DNA of 64,000 nucleotides, from assembly GCA_017871115.1 (NCBI GenBank), contig JAFCIZ010000007.1, positions 2,976,001 through 3,040,000 on the forward strand, read 5' to 3'. Of this stretch, positions 9,608 through 15,550 are shown piece by piece. Source of the stretch: Cunninghamella blakesleeana (Eukaryota; Mucoromycota; Mucoromycetes; Mucorales; Cunninghamellaceae). The notes below the pieces were generated by a model, which ran no database searches, was not told the DNA's origin, and saw only the letters and a list, made by a program, of their open reading frames with translations. The position numbers and the translations under genes are program-made. Numbering within the stretch: position 1 is the first letter of the stretch; each line of letters begins with the position of its first letter.

Positions 9608-10066
9608 ATGGATATGCCATTCAATACCGAACGAGTCCTACTGGATGAAGATCCACTTTATGACGAAACACTACAAGTATTGGCTGACTTTGACACTCTA
9701 TCACAAGAAGAAACCTACAGGGCATTTATTAAATTTACATATCCTATGTATGTAAATGATCATGAAAAAATAAAAAAGTTGAAAATTAAGATGCAAACTA
9801 CCTTCGCCAATCAACTCTGTCCAAGTATTATTTCACTCATTCATACTAAGTTACAAATTCCAAAGACACAAGAAGAACTCATCTTATATAAGATAGAAAG
9901 ATCAAAATTACTTGGAGGATTGCTCACTGGTATTGGAAATAAAAAGTTTAACAAGATTTTCTGCAGAAGGGTAAATCGTCATGATCATTGGACTGAAGAA
10001 GAATTCGATAAAGCTGGAGGTCCATCTTTTGTTGACGTCGGAGGTGTTAGCAATAATGCTCTTTAA
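9608..10066 (+). CDS. gypsy-1 third ORF, function unknown
   Basis: 152 residues starting MDMPFNTERVL directly after a 15-A tract. It lies where some LTR elements carry env or accessory genes, but there is no signal peptide or membrane segment. The protein is soluble-looking and mixed helical, with a basic patch (FNKIFCRRVNRHDHWTEEEF). The last seven codons and the stop lie inside the 3' LTR (from 10045), so the reading frame depends on the LTR boundary. I recognise no domain. A nucleic-acid-binding or particle accessory role is speculation. Confidence 0.6.
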   Translation: MDMPFNTERVLLDEDPLYDETLQVLADFDTLSQEETYRAFIKFTYPMYVNDHEKIKKLKIKMQTTFANQLCPSIISLIHTKLQIPKTQEELILYKIERSKLLGGLLTGIGNKKFNKIFCRRVNRHDHWTEEEFDKAGGPSFVDVGGVSNNAL

Positions 10067-10761
10067 TATTTTTTTTTTCCTTATTTGGGCCTGATTTTGT
10101 GTTACTGGTGCCATGACTCCAGAGCCATAACTCCAGTGTCATGACTCCGGTGCTATGACTCTAGCGTCATGACTCCGGTGCTATGACTCCAGCGTCATGA
10201 CTCCAGCGTTATGACTCCAAACTTTATTTTATCTCTCCTCACTCTCATAAATTTTTAATTTTTATCTTTTTTTTTTGTATAAATAGAATCATTTTTTTTC
10301 TCTTTCTTTCTCTTAAATTGTCAAATTTTTATAATAAATTATTATCTATTAAATAATTATTGAACTTGTCCACTTTATAAATCATATTTTATAATTTTAA
10401 CTTATTTTACTTATAACTTATTCAAATTACTGAATTTATCTATTTTTTTATAACAAACTATATCATTTTATTTTTTTATTTTATATTTATTTACTTAAAT
10501 ATATTTTTCAACAATTCAAATTTAAATTACTTTATAAATTTTCTTATTATATTTATTTTACATTGCGGTTACTGAAATCTCTCTTTAATCCTGCAATTAT
10601 ATTACACCTTTTAAAATTTTTATATTTTTTATTTCTTTATTTTTTACTTTATTTTATTTTATTTTTTTATTCCTTTATATTAAGTCGTTCTACTTATAAA
10701 ACAGGAACTGGTGCTCACTGGAATTATATTATACATATCAAATATTACTTATAATACTCAT
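10045..10761 (+). repeat. gypsy-1 3' LTR, main part
   Basis: The first 717 bp of the 3' LTR, starting TGTTAGCAATAATGC. The remaining 46 bp lie at 13257-13302 beyond an inserted DNA element. The two parts total 763 bp against 764 bp for the 5' LTR. The purine run before it is short (GGAGG, 10040-10044), so the polypurine tract is weak or lies further upstream. Confidence 0.88.
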
Positions 10762-10984
10762 GATGCATATTTACATTCAAATTATTATATAATATTTTCT
10801 TCATATCATACTATATTTAAATACTATACAATAATATTATATAATACAATTTTTACATATAATATTATATTTCAAAATTATATTATCTCAAGAATCATCC
10901 CTAAAGTTATGAATAAATTATTACACTTCGTTTAAATAATATTTATATATTTTATTTAATTTTAATTATATTTGGATATTCATC
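10762..10984 (+). repeat. Left 223-bp terminal repeat of the DDE element
   Basis: It is identical by eye to 13031-13253. The sequence is almost all A and T, with ends GATGCATAT and ATATTCATC. It likely also carries the promoter of the transposase, whose ATG is 36 bp downstream. Confidence 0.88.
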
Positions 10985-11019
10985 TTCTAAAAAAAAATGA
11001 ATTTAATATAATAATAAAA

Positions 11020-12561
11020 ATGGATGAATATAATTATAATGATATTATATTATATGAAAAGGAAAAGCTTATAGAACAAAAATGGAAAAAAATTATAAAT
11101 GCTAAATATCCTAATATTACAAAAGAAAATAAAAATAAACATAGAACAGATATTAAAGAAATTAGATTTATAGATGAAATAAAAAAAGTACTTTTAGAAA
11201 AACTTGGATTTTTCCCTATATTTGTATTTTTAACACAGTACTTACATAAAATTGATTTACCAGGTCCATATAGATTGTCTGAAAAAGGTTTATTATTACT
11301 ATATCAATTAGTTCAAGGTAAAAGCATTAATGAAATGAATGATTATATACCTTCGAGTTCATATCATAGAATTTATCTTAAATTTTATAAATATTATCAA
11401 AAAGACTTAAAAGAATTTTGTAATTTATATCTTTATACAGATATGTTTTCAAATATACAAATTAGAGTTCTTAATGCTAAAATAAATAATCCTTTAAAAT
11501 TGAAAAATATTACTTTAATGCTAGATGGTTACGATAGTAAAATATCTTATCAAGATATAAATTTTGATAAAAAAAGATTATATTCATATAAATTTAAAAG
11601 CTCAGGATTAAGAACACAATTCGTTATAGATACTAATAATTTTATTATATATGTTTCAAAATCACTACCCTGTGCTGACTATACAGATGGACAAATGTTA
11701 GAACGTATTCCATTTAATAAATTTTATAACATTATAGATTGTATATTAATTGATGGAGGTTATCCATTGCATTTAGAAAACACAATAGAAATAAACGATG
11801 AAAAAGGCGTTAATATTAATATCGAAAATTTTTGTTTTCCATTTAGAAAAAGTAAAAATATTGAATTAATAGAACATGAACAAAAATTTAATAAAGAAAT
11901 TAGTAGTATGAGATCACAAATAGAAAGTTTTTTTCATGATTTTACAATTTTATTTAAAAAGTTTAATAAAAGAATATCTGCTAGTATGACTGAGTCTAAT
12001 ATTTATCATCTACAGTTTTCTTTGTCAAGCATTTTATATAATATTAAAAATTTAACAGAAAAATACGATATAAATTTGCATAATTCTGAATATTATAAAC
12101 TATGGATAAGCGAAGGATTTGATTTTTTCTCGCATGATTATATAAATTCTCAATTTAATTTACCAGATATAAAATTATACAAACAAGAACACATAAATAA
12201 TAAAAATAACCAACATGATAGTTTTTTGTTGGATTTGATAGCAAAATTTAAAAATGAAATGACTATAATAAATGAAAATAATATAGAATATATAGAAAAT
12301 AATGATGTTGAAATTATAGATAGTGATAAAGAAAATAACAATGAATTTAATGTTACTGAAATTAATAGTATGAATATTAAAAATGATAAAATGTGTATTG
12401 ATAATGAGTTAAAAGTATTAAAAATATTAAAACATAAATACATAAACAGTATTTTATATTTGGAAGTTAAGTTAACAGATAACAGAATAGTATGGTCTAA
12501 AAATGACCAATATAATATACATGATTTGCTACAAAATTACTGGAAAGAAATAGAAGTATAA
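11020..12561 (+). CDS. DDE transposase with chromodomain-like C-terminus
   Basis: 513 residues from ATG at 11020; an in-frame TTG lies upstream at 10972 within the terminal repeat. The core resembles DDE_Tnp_4 (PIF/Harbinger-type) enzymes: LMLDGYDS (first D), then LIDGGYPLH (second D in the DxGY context) and MRSQIESFFHDF (final E, as in the R-x-x-I/V-E-x-x-F motif). An N-terminal helical region with LSEKGLLLLYQLVQGKSINEM looks like the usual helix-turn-helix before the core. The last 50 residues (VLKILKHKYINSILYLEVKL...VWSKNDQYNIHDLLQNYW) have the layout of a chromo or chromo-shadow domain, without an obvious aromatic cage. This suggests chromatin-guided insertion. The DDE assignment is fairly secure; the family name is less so. 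Confidence 0.75.
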   Translation: MDEYNYNDIILYEKEKLIEQKWKKIINAKYPNITKENKNKHRTDIKEIRFIDEIKKVLLEKLGFFPIFVFLTQYLHKIDLPGPYRLSEKGLLLLYQLVQGKSINEMNDYIPSSSYHRIYLKFYKYYQKDLKEFCNLYLYTDMFSNIQIRVLNAKINNPLKLKNITLMLDGYDSKISYQDINFDKKRLYSYKFKSSGLRTQFVIDTNNFIIYVSKSLPCADYTDGQMLERIPFNKFYNIIDCILIDGGYPLHLENTIEINDEKGVNINIENFCFPFRKSKNIELIEHEQKFNKEISSMRSQIESFFHDFTILFKKFNKRISASMTESNIYHLQFSLSSILYNIKNLTEKYDINLHNSEYYKLWISEGFDFFSHDYINSQFNLPDIKLYKQEHINNKNNQHDSFLLDLIAKFKNEMTIINENNIEYIENNDVEIIDSDKENNNEFNVTEINSMNIKNDKMCIDNELKVLKILKHKYINSILYLEVKLTDNRIVWSKNDQYNIHDLLQNYWKEIEV

Positions 12562-12643
12562 AATATATTCAATGCCAAGAAAATGCTAAAAAATATATAA
12601 ATATGTCAAATAAAATTAATTTTCTTTTTCTTTTTCAAAAAAT

Positions 12644-13018
12644 ATGGATTGCCAAGAAATTCAAAATACAACAAATTATTATTATGGAGTTATATTAACA
12701 CTAGATAGAAGAAAAAAAGATATTTATGATAAACAAGATACGATACTAAAAGAAAGAATACTTAAATGGGTTTTAAATATTAAAGATATTGATAAAATTA
12801 TATATAATGGTCCTTTTTTAGATATTGGTGCCAACAATAATAATATACATTCAAATATAACTATTAAAACAAATATAAATAATATAGAAGAAGTGCAAGA
12901 TAAATATTTTAAAACTTGGTCTAGAAGAAAAGGGTATGTTCGTATTATGAAAATATATAACTTTAAGGGGTGGCTAAATTATGCAAAAAGAAATCATGAT
13001 AAACTTATAGAAAATTAA
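12644..13018 (+). CDS. Second ORF of the DDE element, unknown small protein
   Basis: 124 residues, 82 bp after the transposase and 12 bp before the right terminal repeat. PIF/Harbinger elements usually carry a second, Myb-like ORF, but no Myb repeat is visible. The layout weakly recalls HUH-type Rep proteins: YYYGVILTLDRR as a motif I, IHSNITIK as a degenerate HxH-like motif, and WLNYAKRNH resembling the YxxK motif. This comparison is inference only. It could equally be a DNA-binding accessory protein specific to this element. Confidence 0.55.
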   Translation: MDCQEIQNTTNYYYGVILTLDRRKKDIYDKQDTILKERILKWVLNIKDIDKIIYNGPFLDIGANNNNIHSNITIKTNINNIEEVQDKYFKTWSRRKGYVRIMKIYNFKGWLNYAKRNHDKLIEN

Positions 13019-13030
13019 AAATTATAATAA

Positions 13031-13253
13031 GATGCATATTTACATTCAAATTATTATATAATATTTTCTTCATATCATACTATATTTAAATACTATACAA
13101 TAATATTATATAATACAATTTTTACATATAATATTATATTTCAAAATTATATTATCTCAAGAATCATCCCTAAAGTTATGAATAAATTATTACACTTCGT
13201 TTAAATAATATTTATATATTTTATTTAATTTTAATTATATTTGGATATTCATC
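13031..13253 (+). repeat. Right 223-bp terminal repeat of the DDE element
   Basis: A direct, apparently identical copy of 10762-10984. It is followed by the duplicated CAT and the end of the gypsy-1 LTR. Confidence 0.88.
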
Positions 13254-13256
13254 CAT

Positions 13257-13405
13257 TCCTCATTTCAAAAAAAATAAATCTTAAACAAAAACCCACACAA
13301 CAATACTCATTCCTCATTTCAAAAATAAATCTTAACCAAAAACCCACATAACAATACTCATTCCTCATTTCAAAAAATAAATCTTAACCAAAAACCCACA
13401 TAACA
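13257..13405 (+). repeat. Three stacked LTR tails (gypsy-1, A variant, outermost LTR)
   Basis: Three near-identical 46-48 bp tails (TCATTCCTCATTTC... ending ACCCACACAACA or ACCCACATAACA) lie at 13257-13302, 13307-13353 and 13358-13405. They are separated by ATAC (13303-13306 and 13354-13357). These are the right-hand ends of three LTRs, each inserted into the same internal position of the previous one. The outermost ends 60 bp from the tRNA gene. Confidence 0.85.
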
Positions 13406-13459
13406 ATCATTAACAACGGAAATATCATTATGATAAATATTTAGCCGGACCAAGGAGCT

Positions 13460-13464
13460 AAAAA
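13460..13464 (-). terminator. RNA polymerase III terminator of tRNA-Leu
   Basis: A run of five T on the minus strand, one base after the discriminator base of the tRNA. Confidence 0.7.
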
Positions 13465-13465
13465 G

Positions 13466-13550
13466 TGAAGAGAGTGGGATTCGAACCCACGCCTCAAGAA
13501 TGAGACCAGGACCTTAACCTGGCGCCTTAGACCAACTCGGCCATCTCTCC
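13466..13550 (-). tRNA. tRNA-Leu(AAG)
   Basis: The minus strand folds as a class II tRNA. The acceptor GGAGAGA pairs with TCTCTTC (one G-U) with discriminator A. The D arm contains GGCCGAGTTGGTCTAAGGC. The anticodon stem CCAGG/CCTGG closes loop TTAAGGT, giving anticodon AAG. A long variable arm follows, and the T arm is GTGGGTTCGAATCCCAC. No intron and no encoded CCA. 85 nt long. It reads CUU leucine codons. Retroelements lie 10 bp upstream (gypsy-2) and 60 bp downstream (nested LTRs). Confidence 0.95.
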
Positions 13551-13560
13551 TTTTATGGAG

Positions 13561-14139
13561 TGAGAGGGCGCCAGTGCGTCTTTGAAGTCGCTCCGTCTTG
13601 AACTTTTCTTTTTTATTTAAATTATTTTATATTTTTATATATTATTTTTGTTAATTTATTTATTTTACTATTTCTATTACATGTTATATTATTTTTATTT
13701 ATTATTTTATTATTATTTTATTATTTTTATTATTATCTTTTTATTTATTTTTTATTTTATTTTTAAACTTTATTATATTTTAAATCCCGATAGAAATATG
13801 CAACCATAAAATCAGAATTTCATTATAATAATAAAACTATACTTTTTTTAGCGTATTAGTCACTCGATTTGGTTTTTTAGTTTTAGTTTTTTATTTCTTT
13901 TAGTTGAAGTATTTTTTTGAAGATTGAATTATTTTTTGTTTTTCTTATTTTATTTTAGTTAGTTATTTCGTGTTAATTATTTTTAACTTTTATTGTTCAT
14001 TTTTTTTGTTTTATTTATTTTTTTTATTTTATTCTGATATTGTTTAATTCGAATTCCCCTATCGAATTAAACACTAGCAAACTCTGATACATACAACTCT
14101 TGAACCTAGCCACTTCAAGTTGAAGCACCATCCGTATCA
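13561..14139 (+). repeat. gypsy-2 5' LTR
   Basis: It begins TGAGAGGGCGCCAGTGCG and ends GCACCATCCGTATCA. It is T-rich in the middle and unrelated to the A and B LTR families. Its partner is 20170-20748. Confidence 0.92.
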
Positions 14140-14569
14140 TTTTGGTGGAGAACCTGGGCAAGTTATCGATACTATAATTACTATTTTATTGATTTCTTGT
14201 TTATTTTTATAAGATCTCGTACGGTTGTGCTAATTACAATTATACTATAATACCTTACCCGCTTAGTTTATTATTTTTTTATACATACTTTATTTAATTT
14301 TTTATTTTTATATTTTATTTTATTTCGTATTACCGTTACTATTATATTATTTTTTTATTTTATTTTATTTTATTTTTATTTTACTTTATTATTATTTTGA
14401 AGAATTGTGTTTTGATTTATATCCTGAATCCTATATACGAATCTTATACCTTATTATTATTTTTTTATCTTACTATATAACCTTATTGAAGTTTGACCTC
14501 CGCACCAACTTTAATTATAATTTAATATCATATATATTAAAATTACTTATTTTTTATTTATAATCTTGG
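14140..14569 (+). other. gypsy-2 PBS and leader
   Basis: Three bases after the LTR, TGGTGGAGAACCTGGGCA (14143-14160) fits a primer-binding site with terminal TGG. The primer tRNA is not identified. The remaining leader up to the gag ATG is T-rich with no ORF, and would contain the packaging signal. Confidence 0.65.
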
Positions 14570-15550
14570 ATGATGGTACCTGGATTGAAGTTAAAAGATT
14601 ATATTGACAAACCGGATCGTTTCTATGGCGACGTGATGGTGGAGAACCCTTTGATGTGGTTACGCAATGTAGATAGCTGGATTAATGTAATTGGATTAGA
14701 AGAAGGTGACATTATGAAAGTGGTACCCACATTTCTAAAATCAAAAGCAGCTGTGTGGTGGGACATGAGCTGTGAAGTTATCAAAGATTGGACTACGTTC
14801 AAGTTGGAATTTGAAAAATTCTTTATAAGTGGTAACTTGAATGATGCGTGGTGGAAGGAATTGGAAAATACCGAACAAGGCACTATGACAATCAATGAAT
14901 TACAATTGGTGTTAGAAGAATTGTTTTATAGGTTAAAAATAAAAGATGATTCCACCAAAAAGAGGTATCTGTTGAGGGCATTAAATAAAAATATAGCCTA
15001 TTTAACGGAACGACAGAGACCTGAAACTTATGTTGACACGTTGACATGTGCAAAAGAAGAAGAACTACTTCAATTTAAGTATGGTGGTACCAATATAATT
15101 GATCAAACCATTCCCAAAAATAATGTCAGGACACCCCCTCTTTATTTGATATCCAATAGAGGTAAAAATGAAGATAATCATCAATTGGGAAGTACAAGTA
15201 TTATTAGTTCGTTAGACACACTTAATGATCAATTTCAAAAACTTCGTGTACACCTTGTAAATAATGCTGAAGATCCGCGCGCTGCCAATATCCAATATAA
15301 TGGTTATAATAATTATAATACGCATAATAATCCACAATACAATGCCAGAACCTACGCACCAAACAATAACTATAAACATAAGTACAACGGCCAATCTATG
15401 AATACGTTTCATAATCATTATGGTGATAAACAAATGCATAATCGTCAGTTCAACTGTCATAACTGTGGTGAAATAGGGCATTTTGCCAGAAATTGTAATA
15501 AGAATATGAACCAAAACCAAGAAAACCAGGGAAAAGGTCAAGGACAATAG
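14570..15550 (+). CDS. gypsy-2 Gag with CCHC zinc knuckle
   Basis: 326 residues. Residues about 10-160 form a Ty3/gypsy-type retrotransposon Gag domain (FYGDVMVENPLMWLRNVDSWI, FLKSKAAVWWD, FKLEFEKFF, TINELQLVLEELFYRL). An N- and Y-rich linker follows, then one zinc knuckle, CHNCGEIGHFARNC (C-x2-C-x4-H-x4-C), near residue 298. The C-terminus is Q-, N- and G-rich. It forms the particle and binds RNA. The stop codon TAG is at 15548-15550, and the pol frame is open in -1 from 15502. The heptamer GGGAAAA lies 12 bp before the stop. Confidence 0.92.
   Translation: MMVPGLKLKDYIDKPDRFYGDVMVENPLMWLRNVDSWINVIGLEEGDIMKVVPTFLKSKAAVWWDMSCEVIKDWTTFKLEFEKFFISGNLNDAWWKELENTEQGTMTINELQLVLEELFYRLKIKDDSTKKRYLLRALNKNIAYLTERQRPETYVDTLTCAKEEELLQFKYGGTNIIDQTIPKNNVRTPPLYLISNRGKNEDNHQLGSTSIISSLDTLNDQFQKLRVHLVNNAEDPRAANIQYNGYNNYNTHNNPQYNARTYAPNNNYKHKYNGQSMNTFHNHYGDKQMHNRQFNCHNCGEIGHFARNCNKNMNQNQENQGKGQGQ

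Larger units (their letters stand above)
10762..13253 (+). mobile_element. DDE transposon with 223-bp direct terminal repeats
   Basis: The element is 2492 bp and splits the gypsy-1 3' LTR. A 3-bp duplication CAT (10759-10761 and 13254-13256) is proved by comparison with the intact 5' LTR. Both ends are the same 223-bp sequence in direct orientation (10762-10984 and 13031-13253). Each copy starts GATGCATAT and ends ATATTCATC, a short imperfect inverted repeat, so each terminal repeat resembles a MITE. Inside are a DDE-type transposase with a chromodomain-like tail and a second small ORF, both on the plus strand. A 3-bp duplication fits PIF/Harbinger-like enzymes, but the long direct repeats do not. 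Confidence 0.85.
2326..13302 (+). mobile_element. gypsy-1: Ty3/gypsy-type LTR retrotransposon, intact but with a DNA element in its 3' LTR
   Basis: The order is 5' LTR, PBS, gag, pro-RT-RNase H (via -1 frameshift), spacer, integrase, spacer, a third ORF and the 3' LTR. Flanking duplication is ATAC (2322-2325 and 13303-13306). Removing the nested element (10762-13253) and its CAT duplication leaves about 8.48 kb. The LTRs are 764 and 763 bp and appear identical apart from one T in a T-run, so the insertion is recent. Separate integrase and an extra downstream ORF distinguish it from a textbook Ty3/gypsy element, in which pro-RT-RH-INT is one polyprotein. Confidence 0.88.

Noticed and set aside
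10711..10935. Open frame crossing the LTR and the left repeat of the DDE element
   Set aside because: It spans a transposon junction and is made only of AT-rich sequence.
10972..11019. Extension of the DDE transposase to an upstream TTG
   Set aside because: The ATG at 11020 is outside the terminal repeat and is a normal start.
13257..13405. Three near-identical short repeats with ATAC spacers resembling a tandem or CRISPR-like array
   Set aside because: They are the ends of three nested LTRs; the spacers are 4-bp target duplications.
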